Notes: generated from the letters alone by a model not told the origin. Shown: positions 9,153 to 18,843, numbered from the stretch's first letter. The stretch is DNA of 64,000 nt from Ignavibacteriales bacterium UBA1304 (GCA_002307295.1 DBTY01000055.1:124001-188000); one strand, 5' to 3'. Numbers and translations: made by a program.

Positions 9153-10058
9153 ATGTCAAAATCACTTTTTTCTTTACTCCTATTTTTATGCTCTGTAAAA
9201 GCTTATTCATTTAATTCGGCAACAATTGACAGCGTTGATATTAGCGTAATTAAATTGGACAGTTCAAACTGTTTAATTTGCGTTGCGCAAGATAAATTTA
9301 GCAATAACCCGTATTATAATGCCCGGCAAGCTGATAAAGTAGATTCTGAAAAGAACGAAGTTAAGTTTGAAAATATTTTTACGCAGCCAAAATTTTTAAT
9401 AACTTCGGCAGTTGTAGCTACAGGACTTTTTGCAACTGACGATTTTACATATCACCGTTTGCACAATTTTAAAATGAAGCATCGTTTTGTAAAAGAATTT
9501 AGTCCGGTTATAACCAACTTGGGGGAAGGTCAGTTTTCCCTGGCGTTATTCGGTTCTTTCTTTTTGCATTATGCTCTGTTTGACAGCCCGAAGTCTTTGC
9601 AAACTGCCAAAATTGGGGTTGAGTCTTTTTTACTATCCGGTATTGGAGTACAGATAGCCAAACAGCTTTTCGGACGAGAACGGCCAAGCAATGCAACTCA
9701 GTCCGGAGGCAGGTTTCATGGCCCATTTTCATTTTTCTCAAAACGCACTAACGATATAGCAAGTTACGATTCCTTTCCTTCAGGTCATACTATTACAGCC
9801 TTTGCAACGGCCTCAACGCTGGCGGAAATGTATCCTGATAGTTTTATTCCTTATGCTTCTTATGGCATAGCTACAATAGTAGCTTTAAGCCGTATAACGG
9901 AAAGCGCGCATTGGGCAAGCGATTGCTTTGTAGGCGCATTGATGGGGATTTTTTCTACAAAAGTTGTGATTTATCTAAACCAGAAATACAGCTCCGGCTC
10001 ATTGAGCCCGGTTGTATCTAATAAATATTTAGGAGCTCAATATTCACTTAATTTTTAA
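9153..10058 (+). CDS. PAP2-superfamily phosphatase, intact active site
   Basis: 301 residues with a signal peptide (1-20) and several hydrophobic spans. All three PAP2 phosphatase motifs are complete: K170-x6-R177-P178, P209-S-G-H212, and S246-R247-x5-H253-x3-D257. H212 and H253 would be the acid/base and nucleophile of the family. Such proteins dephosphorylate lipid phosphates (undecaprenyl-PP, phosphatidate, lipid A) at the membrane or in the periplasm; which substrate is used cannot be told here. It is followed after 7 bp by a second PAP2 gene with altered motifs, so the two are almost certainly co-transcribed. Confidence 0.85.
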   Translation: MSKSLFSLLLFLCSVKAYSFNSATIDSVDISVIKLDSSNCLICVAQDKFSNNPYYNARQADKVDSEKNEVKFENIFTQPKFLITSAVVATGLFATDDFTYHRLHNFKMKHRFVKEFSPVITNLGEGQFSLALFGSFFLHYALFDSPKSLQTAKIGVESFLLSGIGVQIAKQLFGRERPSNATQSGGRFHGPFSFFSKRTNDIASYDSFPSGHTITAFATASTLAEMYPDSFIPYASYGIATIVALSRITESAHWASDCFVGALMGIFSTKVVIYLNQKYSSGSLSPVVSNKYLGAQYSLNF

Positions 10059-10065
10059 CAACGCT

Positions 10066-11052
10066 ATGAAAATAAAAAACAGTTCTATTCTTTGTCTTAT
10101 TTTAATAATAAGTTCTTTTAGTATATGTTTTGCCGCTTCTCCGCTTCAGGATTTTTCGGAAGACAGTAATTCATCTTTAGCAGATAGCGCAAAATTACAA
10201 ACTACTAATTTGGTCAATAACAATATTGCCGGCGATTCGCTTCTTGTTTCAACGCCGCAAAAAGAGTTTGTGCCAAAATGGTATGATATGTTTAAGAACC
10301 TTCCAGAAGACTGGGTAAGGTATTCTAAACAAACATTCACAAAAGATATGATCCCTGCAATAGTAGGTATGACGGTCTTAACTACGGCAATGTGCATCAC
10401 CGATGAAACCACATGGAGAACGACAAGAGGCTGGTATATTGGTTCAAAAGCCGTAAGAAAAGCAAGCGATATTTTTGAATATATGGGAGACGGGGTTTTT
10501 CAGTTTAGCCTTGCCGCAGCTTTTGGAACCTACGGAGTGGTATTCAAAAACGATAAAGCTCTAAGAACAGCTTCGCAAACCGTTGAAGTAATTCTTGCCG
10601 CGGGCGGAGTAGTTCAATTATTAAAACACATTACCGGCCGGGAAAGCCCTATTGTAGAAACTCAAAAAGGGGGCAGATGGGATCTCTTTCCCAACCAGAA
10701 AGAATATGCTAAACACGTCCCTCACTACGACGCATTTCCGTCTGGACATATTTGCACCGCCACTTCTACTTTAGTTGTTATAATGGAAAATTATCCTGAC
10801 GCTACCTGGTTAAAACCAGTTGGTTATACTGTGCTTGGTTTAATAAGCACCTCTTTAGTTACAACAAGTATTCACTGGTGGAGCGACGTTCCGCTAGGCA
10901 TTGCAATAGGATACGCATTTGGAAAGATTTGCGCTCATCCTCTTGATATTGCATTGGAGAAAACTGCTGACGATAAGCCAAAAACAAGTTTGCAGATTAT
11001 GCCAAGCTACTCTAAGTTAGGTCCAAACTTAAACATGAATTTATCGTTTTAG
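10066..11052 (+). CDS. PAP2-superfamily protein lacking both phosphate-binding arginines
   Basis: 328 residues; a signal peptide (1-24) and membrane-like spans precede a PAP2 core. Motif 2 (P225-S-G-H228) and the motif 3 histidine and aspartate (H270, D274) are kept. However, motif 1 is K187-x6-S194-P195 instead of K-x6-R-P, and motif 3 is S263-L264-x5-H instead of S-R-x5-H. In characterised PAP2 enzymes these arginines hold the substrate phosphate, so activity may be lost or changed. The gene is paired with an intact PAP2 protein 7 bp upstream, suggesting a partner or regulatory subunit. A hairpin with a T-tail follows at 11083-11133. Confidence 0.8.
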   Translation: MKIKNSSILCLILIISSFSICFAASPLQDFSEDSNSSLADSAKLQTTNLVNNNIAGDSLLVSTPQKEFVPKWYDMFKNLPEDWVRYSKQTFTKDMIPAIVGMTVLTTAMCITDETTWRTTRGWYIGSKAVRKASDIFEYMGDGVFQFSLAAAFGTYGVVFKNDKALRTASQTVEVILAAGGVVQLLKHITGRESPIVETQKGGRWDLFPNQKEYAKHVPHYDAFPSGHICTATSTLVVIMENYPDATWLKPVGYTVLGLISTSLVTTSIHWWSDVPLGIAIGYAFGKICAHPLDIALEKTADDKPKTSLQIMPSYSKLGPNLNMNLSF

Positions 11053-11082
11053 CGATAGAGCTAAACTGGCTCTTTATTTTGT

Positions 11083-11133
11083 AACGCTTCGGAATAAATT
11101 AGTTTATAAAGCTTTTTTATCCGAAGCGTTTTT
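11083..11133 (+). terminator. Rho-independent terminator after PAP2 pair
   Basis: Eleven-base perfect arms AACGCTTCGGA (11083-11093) and TCCGAAGCGTT (11120-11130), with a 26-base AT-rich loop and a TTTTT run at 11129-11133. A second, smaller stem AGAGC/GCTCT with a TTATTTT tail lies just before it (11057-11080). Either could end the PAP2 transcript. Confidence 0.6.
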
Positions 11134-11159
11134 CATAGCAGATGCGCTTGCGCCGCAGG

Positions 11160-12257
11160 TTAAAATCCGACTCCAGGCGCATAAATTGTAGAAACCCCCA
11201 GAGTAACATTACCGTCTTTTTCAAATGCGCCCCATAATCCGGGAGAAAACTTCCCTATCTTAATTAATCCTGGATAGATGTTTATGTTTAGCATGTTTCT
11301 GTTTTGGCCGCTTGCCATAACCGACGCAAGCAAAGAATTGTTTACGTCATAAAAAAATCCAATGTTCCATGTTAAATTTAGCGAGAGCAAATCTCTTGCC
11401 TTATCAACCACATATAAGTTCTTACCTCGCATCCCTACTCCTACAGAATAAGCCGAACCGTCCGCCTGCTTATACGAAAGACCGCCAAGACCATTCATTC
11501 CAAAATAATGGAACAAGTACCACTGTTCAGAAAATGGGATTTTCCACTTAACGGAGAAATACTGTCCATTATTCCGTATCGACATATCGGTTACTCCAAG
11601 CGACGGCTGCAACGACCAATCCGCCATATTCAATTCTTCTTTGAAAAATTTATTGACGCCGTCAAAACTAAAAAGTATTATTCCTCCAATATCAAACACA
11701 TATACGTCGGAAATTGGATCGGCATTGTCTCCTTTATACGCCTGATTTTCCACGGCCTCGTTCAGCAGTTCATAAAAGGCTACCGTCGTCATTGACATCA
11801 GTGCCGGAACCGGGAAATTATGCTGCTGATACCATTCTTTCAGAGCCGTATAAGTCATCCCTCCGCCTACAAGATGCAGCTCGTAGTTGGGCCACCATTG
11901 AGCGTATTGCTTTCTGAACTCAATAGGCAACAGTTCATTGCGGGTAAATTCAGGCCACCCGTATCTTGATATCGTAGAAAATGGATCGCCTAAATTTTTA
12001 AACACATTATTAAATCCGCTTCCTACTCTAAGTTTTGAAATTTTTCTTTCTTTTTCATCTAATTGAAGAATATCAAAACTTCCGTTAAGGATAACATTTA
12101 TAGGATTATACATGGCTTCGCTGCCGTAATCTTTACCATGATAAAAATACGGTTCTTCCTGCGGTAAAAGCGTATTATGCGGAAATAAAACTATTGCGAA
12201 TATAAAGATGATGTTCTTGTTTATTTTTTTTCGTGCGGATAAAAGGAATGAGTTCAT
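11160..12257 (-). CDS. Exported hypothetical protein, probably outer-membrane associated
   Basis: 365 residues with an N-terminal hydrophobic stretch (about 13-30) that fits a signal peptide or anchor. Residues ~125-200 contain hydrophobic helices around GGGMTYTALKEWY and ISDVYVFDIGGIILF. The last ~150 residues look like beta strands of a barrel (WYLFHYFGMNGLGGLSY, YSVGVGMRGKNLYV, LNLTWNIGFFYDV). I do not recognise the family. The central segment vaguely recalls lipoprotein/DUF-type proteins with a GG.LTY...D..GI pattern, but this is a guess. Its start is 19 bp after the stop of the next leftward gene's region (GT4-CE4 begins further right), so both read left and may be co-transcribed. Confidence 0.5.
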   Translation of the reverse strand: MNSFLLSARKKINKNIIFIFAIVLFPHNTLLPQEEPYFYHGKDYGSEAMYNPINVILNGSFDILQLDEKERKISKLRVGSGFNNVFKNLGDPFSTISRYGWPEFTRNELLPIEFRKQYAQWWPNYELHLVGGGMTYTALKEWYQQHNFPVPALMSMTTVAFYELLNEAVENQAYKGDNADPISDVYVFDIGGIILFSFDGVNKFFKEELNMADWSLQPSLGVTDMSIRNNGQYFSVKWKIPFSEQWYLFHYFGMNGLGGLSYKQADGSAYSVGVGMRGKNLYVVDKARDLLSLNLTWNIGFFYDVNNSLLASVMASGQNRNMLNINIYPGLIKIGKFSPGLWGAFEKDGNVTLGVSTIYAPGVGF

Positions 12258-12280
12258 TATTTACAGCTTTCAGTGAATGA

Positions 12281-14062
12281 TTATTTAATTTTTCTTTGTT
12301 TAGCTTTTTCTCTTTCAACGCGTTTAAATGCATAGTTCCCCTTTGTTTTGCGGATAAAGCCCAGATAATCAGTATTGGGGAATATCCCTATTCTACGGAT
12401 TTGGTAATAGTCTTCGTGAAGCGCCAATGGGTCGTTGTCTGTAGCAATACCGTACTTGAAACCGGCATCTTTTACGATATTTTTTATATCATTATTTAAG
12501 CTTCCATATGGATAAGCAAAACTCTCAACTTTTTTCCCAATTATATTTTCAAGAGTTTTTTTTGATTCAGTAATTTCCGAAACAGCTTCTTCAATTGGCA
12601 AAGTCAATAAATCAGGATGAGTTTTGGCGTGAGCTCCAAATTCAATTCCATAATCGGACATTTCGGCGACTTGCTCTTTGTTCATGAGTTTTACTTTAGG
12701 CTCATTGGAGTTTTTTGTATCCCAAATATTAGAATCAGAATGTGTCACATAAAATATCACAGCTTTAAACCCGAAGCGCTTTAGAATAGGAAACATAAGC
12801 GTATAGTTATCTTCATAACCGTCGTCAAATGTTATAATTATATATTTTTTAGATTTATCAAAACGATCAATTTTGTCTAATTTCTGAAAGGTTATAGGAG
12901 TATATCCCTTATTTTTAAGGCAGTCCATGTGGGAAGTAAATTGTTTTACCGTGACATATATTCCATGTTTGCCCGCTTCGGAAAGATCATTAATTAAACG
13001 ATGATACATTATAACAGGAATTTCTTTTTTGTAAAAATTTACCAATAAAGACTGGTAGCTGTTTTCTATTTCATTATAAAATCTTGACGTATCGTACTGA
13101 TCTTTAATTTTATTAATTAGTTCAATGTCGACATTTCTTCCGTTAAGAGCTATTCTGATATCTTTTTCTAATTTATCCCAATCAAATTGTTTTACTGCGG
13201 CAATGTCGCCAAAATTACTTTCCAGACAAAGTTGCAAATTTTCATTAGTAACTAATCCTGCATTAATCCACTCCCCCACAGCTATAGTATTTACTTTACG
13301 GGTTATAGCCTCTATAGCTACTCGACCGGAACCAATTACCACGTCAGAACTATCTATCCATTCGTTAAGGTTATCTACAAAACCTACAAACTTGATGTTT
13401 TCCCCCTGAAATCGCTTAAGATATTCAGGAGTTGTTCTCCCTCCAATTACATTTATGTTGCAATCTTTAAATTTTTCCGAAATTACGTTTAACACATCAC
13501 ATGCAATTTCTCCTTTTGGTCCAGATAAACGCCCAATAAGCGAAATTGTTTTTTTAGTTTTATTCGTCTCCGATTTTAAGGGAGTTTCTTTAAACTCAAT
13601 ACCGTTTCTAACTATTTTAATTCTATCTGGATTAAACTTGAACGATTTAACTAATTGTTCCTTGATACTTTCGCAAACTGGCAGAACAAGATCGCCAAAT
13701 ATTCTAAATATTCTGCTTGATAAATGCACGTGTTGTTTGCCATGCACAGTACTCACTTTGGGGATTCCGGCTATCAAAGCTGCATAATATGAAATCCACC
13801 CGGAAGCCCGCGAATTACTATGTATTATGTTTATCTTATTTTTCTTTAAAAACCTGGCAAGTAGAATTATTTGTTTAATTCTGTTTTGGAATTTTCGTTT
13901 ATTAAAAGGGACTGGTAAATAGACGGCTTTTGTTTTTATTGATAGGGTATCTGATATGATAAATACTTCGTGACCATTTTCTACTAATTTATTTGCTAAT
14001 GTAACAGCGTATACTTCGGCGCCTGTCACTTCCAATTGAGAAAGAGTTATTACTATTTTCAT
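12281..14062 (-). CDS. Fusion of GT4 glycosyltransferase and polysaccharide deacetylase (CE4)
   Basis: 593 residues in one frame. Residues 1-~345 form a GT-B glycosyltransferase of the GT4 type: N-terminal Rossmann half from MKIVITLSQLEVTGAEVYA, sugar-nucleotide half from SLIGRLSGPKGE, and a short SGRVAIEA in place of the usual EGFG...E segment. Residues ~346-575 are a NodB/CE4 deacetylase domain beginning IPVIMYHR, with TFDDG (411-415), H478-x3-H482 and FAYPYG (515-520), so metal ligands and the catalytic aspartate are present. The protein may transfer a sugar and deacetylate an N-acetylated glycan. No signal peptide is visible, so the deacetylase would act in the cytoplasm or at its membrane face. 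A GT9 gene is divergent at 14178. Confidence 0.85.
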   Translation of the reverse strand: MKIVITLSQLEVTGAEVYAVTLANKLVENGHEVFIISDTLSIKTKAVYLPVPFNKRKFQNRIKQIILLARFLKKNKINIIHSNSRASGWISYYAALIAGIPKVSTVHGKQHVHLSSRIFRIFGDLVLPVCESIKEQLVKSFKFNPDRIKIVRNGIEFKETPLKSETNKTKKTISLIGRLSGPKGEIACDVLNVISEKFKDCNINVIGGRTTPEYLKRFQGENIKFVGFVDNLNEWIDSSDVVIGSGRVAIEAITRKVNTIAVGEWINAGLVTNENLQLCLESNFGDIAAVKQFDWDKLEKDIRIALNGRNVDIELINKIKDQYDTSRFYNEIENSYQSLLVNFYKKEIPVIMYHRLINDLSEAGKHGIYVTVKQFTSHMDCLKNKGYTPITFQKLDKIDRFDKSKKYIIITFDDGYEDNYTLMFPILKRFGFKAVIFYVTHSDSNIWDTKNSNEPKVKLMNKEQVAEMSDYGIEFGAHAKTHPDLLTLPIEEAVSEITESKKTLENIIGKKVESFAYPYGSLNNDIKNIVKDAGFKYGIATDNDPLALHEDYYQIRRIGIFPNTDYLGFIRKTKGNYAFKRVEREKAKQRKIK

Positions 14063-14177
14063 TTTTTAGTTTTAGCGCCCTTTAAATACACAAAAAATAA
14101 TGATATATTGGAGATCAAAATAATGTTTTAGTTTCAGTAATAAAAGAAATAAATTAATCTCTTATAAGCTCTGCATT

Positions 14178-15254
14178 GTGAAAAAAATTGAAATTCTAAT
14201 AAAAAATATTCTTCTTAAAATTTTCCTCCTGCTTAGCGGAAACTCTTGGAACAATTCGATCTCTTCGGTTAACAAAAATTCCAAAATTCTTTTTGTCCGC
14301 TTGAACAACATTGGCGACGCTTTAGTTACTACTCCTCTTTTGAACGAGATTAAAAAAAACATTGGATGCAAGACAACTGTTTTAGCAAGCAAACGGAACT
14401 ATTTTATTTTCAACAATAATCCTTCAATTGACGATACCTGGCTGTTTGAAAAAGGTTTAGGCTCTTTTATCAGACTGATTAAAAAAATCAACAATGAGGA
14501 TTTTGACGCTATTGTCGATCTGCATGACGATGTTTCTACTACGGTAAGTTTTATTATTGCGCTAAGCAAAGCCAAAGCTAAATTTGGTCTTGAAAAAGAA
14601 AACAAAACTATCTTTACTAAAACTACTCCCCGGCTAAACCCAACTAATTTTCATGTAATTGAGCGCTGCGCAGAACTTGGTAAATTGTTTAATCTAAACA
14701 TTGATAACAAATCTCTCAATGTTCGTTATTTCCCTACAGAAAGCTCTATCAAAAAGGCTGGCGCTTTCATCACAGAAAAATTTACAAAGAATCGGTTTTT
14801 ACTTGGAGTTAATATTTCAGCAGGCGGCGACGCAAGATTCTGGGGCGTTGATAATTACAAAAAGCTTTATGCATTTCTGAAACAATATGACATTAATATT
14901 TTGCTATTAACCGCCGAAAAAGATTTGCGAAAAGCTTATGAAATTGCTTCTTTTGACGATCCCGTGTTTTTTTCCTCTTCGTTTGACGAATTTGCCGCAG
15001 TAATTTCCAAATTAAATTTTCTTTTTTCGCCGGATACTTCTACAATCCATCTCGGTTCCGCTTATGAAGTCCCCGTGTTTGGCGTCTATGTAAAGTACAA
15101 CACAAAGGATGTGATCTGGTATCCGTATAAATCTGAATTCGACTCCGTAGTTACACTTGAAGAAACTCTTAAGAATGTGACTTTTGAAGAAGTAAGAGAT
15201 AAACTAAAACCTTTCTTAGAAAAAAAACTTTCCGATTATTCTTCCGCTTCTTAA
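14178..15254 (+). CDS. GT9 heptosyltransferase-family protein
   Basis: 358 residues starting at GTG (MKKIEILIKN). Family features are VRLNNIGDALVTTPLL near the N-terminus, the mid-protein GVNISAGGDARFWG (nucleotide-sugar contact region) and SPDTSTIHLGSAYEVPVFGVY near residue 285. By homology it transfers ADP-heptose or a related sugar onto LPS core or another surface glycan at the inner face of the cytoplasmic membrane; the true donor is unknown. It is divergent from the GT4-CE4 fusion across a 115-bp AT-rich gap, and a second GT9 lies at 29058-30173. No other typical LPS core gene is adjacent. Confidence 0.8.
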   Translation: MKKIEILIKNILLKIFLLLSGNSWNNSISSVNKNSKILFVRLNNIGDALVTTPLLNEIKKNIGCKTTVLASKRNYFIFNNNPSIDDTWLFEKGLGSFIRLIKKINNEDFDAIVDLHDDVSTTVSFIIALSKAKAKFGLEKENKTIFTKTTPRLNPTNFHVIERCAELGKLFNLNIDNKSLNVRYFPTESSIKKAGAFITEKFTKNRFLLGVNISAGGDARFWGVDNYKKLYAFLKQYDINILLLTAEKDLRKAYEIASFDDPVFFSSSFDEFAAVISKLNFLFSPDTSTIHLGSAYEVPVFGVYVKYNTKDVIWYPYKSEFDSVVTLEETLKNVTFEEVRDKLKPFLEKKLSDYSSAS

Positions 15255-15382
15255 TTTCTATTTCTGACATAGCAATTCTTGCTCACTAAAATGAAAGATT
15301 AGATTATTTGAATAATTCCGTAGAATTTAGTAAGTATAATACGATTAATTTTATTTTTTCTCGACTATTATGGATTATTATC

Positions 15383-18094
15383 ATGTTTAGAAAAAATTTT
15401 TTGTTTATCGCTATATGGTTAATGTTTACTGCCTTGGGGAAGAGTCAGGATACTACAGAAGTTTTACTTGTTTTAGGTTCTGACACAGCTTTATGGGACG
15501 GTATGGGAACCGACTCTTTCCACGATCACTACAATCCACAGCTCTATGTTGATCCTTCGCAAAATTCTTACAAAGTTATGGATGCCGCCTGGAGGCAAAA
15601 GATTAAAGATTCTTACGGTTCAACTGTTAAACTTACCTGGTGGATGATGACTGGAAATATCTTACGATATGCAGATAACATTAACATGCCTGTTCCAAAT
15701 ATTATGTGCTTGTATTATATGAAAAAATATCACACAGATGCGATCAAGCAGTTTGGCGATGAAATATCAATGCACTATCATACTTTTAACTGGACAGATT
15801 ATAATGGAGACGGTCTATATTTCTGGAATCAGGCAAAATCATTTAGCGAATGCAAAAGCGATTTTGATTATTCTTTATCGCAGTATCTTTTAGAGGAGAG
15901 TACTTTTCCGGTCTCTTTTAGAAGCGGCTGGCATTACATGGATAACGGCTGGCAAAATTATCTTGACGGCATACTGCCTTATTCTATGGACGACGCTTAC
16001 CCGGATAAACGCTATGTAACTAGTGAACCAATTGATAATGTTTTCGACTGGTCTTTAAGCTCGTCTCATTTTGTTCCGTTCCATCCGTCAAGAACTAACT
16101 ATCAGCTTCCGGGCAGCTGCAAAGGTTGGAATGTAAGGTGCATTTATATGGCTAACGTAACTGCTGCAATAATGGGACAAATATTTTCCGAAGCAAATAA
16201 AGGAAATACGCAGGTAGCCTGTATGTGGGCGCATTTGCCAGAAGATACTTACCTCGCTAATGTTCAACATGTAGATAGTCTTGCGCATCTTATAGCCAAA
16301 CAATATCCTAAAGTTAAGTTCAGATATTGCACTGCCGTTGAAGCGATGCAACGCTATACGAAAACAGCCGACACCATAGCGCCGCAAGTAGCATTTAGCG
16401 AAAAAAAGAGTGGAAACGACGTAACTTTTGAAATTAAAACCGATGAACCAATTTTTCAGGAACAGCCTTTTGTTGCAATTAAAGATATTTATGAAAGATA
16501 CATAAACGTCCCTTGTAAATTAACTGGCATAAATACATGGCAGACTACTCAAAGCTATCCGGCAAGTATTATTGCTAAGGCCGCTGTAGCTTTAACTGAC
16601 ACGGTAGGCAACCAGTCTAAAGCGTTTATTAACTATCTGCCAGATGATATTTACATAGACGATCAAGACCCCACTTATGCCGAAGTAAGAGGGACATGGA
16701 CAAGCAGCGCATCTTATGACTATTGGGGCAATAGCCTTAAAACAGCCATTGTAAAGGCTGGGGATTCTGCTATAGTAGATTGGAAGCCGACAATTGCTAA
16801 AGCTGGAATATATAATATTTTCTATCAAACGCAGCAAACGACAGCTCCCGTCCCTGAATATACGTTTCTGATTTATACGAATAATATTCCAGTTGATACG
16901 ATAACAATAAAGAACAGCATCCCGGCTAAAAAATGGTTTTACACGGCTACTGAATCTTTAGAGCCTGGAAGTTTTATAAGAGCCATTTATAGAAACACTA
17001 CATCGCAAAACGCAACGGCATTTGCGGATGTTATTAAAATTTCTTCTTTAGTAAAAGACAAACAATTAGTCGCCCCTGACGTTTTTATTAATATGGGAAC
17101 TTATACTGAGTTTGATACGGCTGTTACTTGTAAAGTAAAACTAAATAACATTGGCCGGCAAAGCTTAAATATTCAAAGTATTACAAGTAAAACAGGCGCA
17201 ATCGCCTCAGCCACCAAAACTCCGGTTACAGTTCAAGCCCAGGAAAATTTTGAGGCTCTTATTAAACTCAACAAATATGCGCTTGGCAAGTATATGGATA
17301 CTCTTGTTGTAACAATTGACGATTCATTAGCTCCGGCGTTAGAAATTCCATGTTATGTTACAATAGATAAATATTTTGATATTGTCGACAATGAAGATGT
17401 ACTGCGATACCAGGAGTCAGGCAAGTGGTACTATAGCAATGGATTTGCTTATGGCTCAACAAGCAGATATTCGTTTACGTCGGATGCAGCGGGCTCTTTT
17501 GCTTCGTATAAAGCAAAAGTAAAAAAGACAGGTTCTTATGAATTTTATGAACTTTTACCGGCTAATACAAATTCTGCAACTCACGCTCTTTACCAGATAA
17601 AAGTGAATAGCAAATTAGTAAATTCAAAATATCTAGATCAGAATACAAATAGTGGAAACTGGATTTTATTTGGAAACGCTTATATGTTAAACGGCGATAG
17701 CGTTGAAGTAAAAGTTATTAATGACGGCTCATTAAGCGGCTCTAAAGCCGGCGACGTTATTAGAGCGGATGCGATTAAGTTTTCATTTGTTAACTCAACA
17801 AATGAAGTTGAAAACAGCTCATCAAGCCCAATGTGTTATTCATTAGGGCAAAATTATCCAAATCCTTTTAACCCATCGACTACAATAGCGTTTACATTAG
17901 GTAAAAATGGCAATACGACGTTAAAAGTGTTTGATATATTGGGGAGATGCGTTACAACTTTGGTTGACGGTTACTTAAGCTCTGGAAAGCATCAGTTAAC
18001 ATTTAACGCAGATACTTTTTCAAGCGGAATTTATTTTGTTAAATTGCAATCAGGCAGTTTCAGTAAAACAATAAAAATAATGCTGCTAAAATAA
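15383..18094 (+). CDS. T9SS-exported protein with NodB-like and golvesin-type domains
   Basis: About 903 residues from the ATG at 15383, chosen because MFRKNFLFIAIWLMFTALGKSQ is a signal peptide; an in-frame start at 15308 adds 25 unlikely residues. Residues ~25-330 look like a polysaccharide-deacetylase/TIM-type catalytic fold (ISMHYHTFNWTDYNGDG, FRSGWHYMDNGWQNYLD, VACMWAHLPEDTY), but I cannot place a canonical TFDDG motif. Two golvesin-like beta domains follow (~430-560 and ~670-800; the second has SFASYKAKV, GSYEFYELLPA and AGDVIRADAIKFSF). A T9SS domain ends the protein, with SLGQNYPNPFNPST and VFDILGR. It is probably a surface carbohydrate-active protein. It reads alone and converges on nth. 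Confidence 0.75.
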   Translation: MFRKNFLFIAIWLMFTALGKSQDTTEVLLVLGSDTALWDGMGTDSFHDHYNPQLYVDPSQNSYKVMDAAWRQKIKDSYGSTVKLTWWMMTGNILRYADNINMPVPNIMCLYYMKKYHTDAIKQFGDEISMHYHTFNWTDYNGDGLYFWNQAKSFSECKSDFDYSLSQYLLEESTFPVSFRSGWHYMDNGWQNYLDGILPYSMDDAYPDKRYVTSEPIDNVFDWSLSSSHFVPFHPSRTNYQLPGSCKGWNVRCIYMANVTAAIMGQIFSEANKGNTQVACMWAHLPEDTYLANVQHVDSLAHLIAKQYPKVKFRYCTAVEAMQRYTKTADTIAPQVAFSEKKSGNDVTFEIKTDEPIFQEQPFVAIKDIYERYINVPCKLTGINTWQTTQSYPASIIAKAAVALTDTVGNQSKAFINYLPDDIYIDDQDPTYAEVRGTWTSSASYDYWGNSLKTAIVKAGDSAIVDWKPTIAKAGIYNIFYQTQQTTAPVPEYTFLIYTNNIPVDTITIKNSIPAKKWFYTATESLEPGSFIRAIYRNTTSQNATAFADVIKISSLVKDKQLVAPDVFINMGTYTEFDTAVTCKVKLNNIGRQSLNIQSITSKTGAIASATKTPVTVQAQENFEALIKLNKYALGKYMDTLVVTIDDSLAPALEIPCYVTIDKYFDIVDNEDVLRYQESGKWYYSNGFAYGSTSRYSFTSDAAGSFASYKAKVKKTGSYEFYELLPANTNSATHALYQIKVNSKLVNSKYLDQNTNSGNWILFGNAYMLNGDSVEVKVINDGSLSGSKAGDVIRADAIKFSFVNSTNEVENSSSSPMCYSLGQNYPNPFNPSTTIAFTLGKNGNTTLKVFDILGRCVTTLVDGYLSSGKHQLTFNADTFSSGIYFVKLQSGSFSKTIKIMLLK

Positions 18095-18135
18095 TTTGAT
18101 TATTTTTTAGGGTATGGAAGTTCTATTTAGCGCTT

Positions 18136-18843
18136 CTATAAATTATCTAATAAGAGAAATTTATTCCGTTTGTATTCAGATAATTCTGTCAGATTTTTGT
18201 CGTCATATTTACAAACCTTAACCAAAGGACATATTGAACAATTTGGTTTAGAGGGTCTGCATATATCGCGCCCTAAATTTATCAGATTTGTATGAAAAGA
18301 ATGAGCTACGCCTTCCGGCAGGTTTTTATTTATTATAATAGCAGTCTTATCTGGCGATGTAGTTTTAACTATCCCTATTCTGTTAAGCGTCCTATGGACA
18401 TGAGTATCTACAGGACAAACATTTCTATCTAACGCAAAAAGTAATACGCATGAAGCAGTTTTTAGCCCCACTCCTTCGTGTTTAGTAAGAGCCTCAAGAG
18501 CGTCCTGATTACTCATCTGCGGAATAGCATCCGGCAAAAAAATGCTTTCTGTATTCTCAAGTTCATTTAGTATCTTTTTTATAGCGTTGGATTTTTGCTT
18601 CCCCAGACCTGCAGTTCTAATTTGATCTTCTATTTTTGCGGCAGATAGTTTAGCTACTTCATTCCAGTCCTTAAAATTGTTTTTAAGATTCTGATATGCT
18701 TTAAAGGAATTATTATCGTTAGTATTTTGGGAAAGAATTGTGCCAATAAGCGTGTCTAAAACTGAAGGATTTCTAGCGTTTCTTTTAGGTATGCCGAATT
18801 TCTTAATGAGGAGTTCGTTTACTTTAATAATTATTTTTTTCAT
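18136..18843 (-). CDS. nth: Endonuclease III (DNA glycosylase/AP lyase)
   Basis: 235 residues. The helix-hairpin-helix is EGVGLKTASCVLLF, with catalytic lysine K128 and the catalytic aspartate D146 in PVDTHVHRTLNRIG. The C-terminal [4Fe-4S] loop has C195-x6-C202-x2-C205-x5-C211, exactly the Nth spacing. It removes oxidised pyrimidines and cleaves AP sites in base-excision repair. It is slightly longer than E. coli Nth, with a short polar C-terminus. It is convergent with the golvesin-type gene and separated from the upstream porV-like gene by a palindrome at 18860-18888. Confidence 0.95.
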   Translation of the reverse strand: MKKIIIKVNELLIKKFGIPKRNARNPSVLDTLIGTILSQNTNDNNSFKAYQNLKNNFKDWNEVAKLSAAKIEDQIRTAGLGKQKSNAIKKILNELENTESIFLPDAIPQMSNQDALEALTKHEGVGLKTASCVLLFALDRNVCPVDTHVHRTLNRIGIVKTTSPDKTAIIINKNLPEGVAHSFHTNLINLGRDICRPSKPNCSICPLVKVCKYDDKNLTELSEYKRNKFLLLDNL

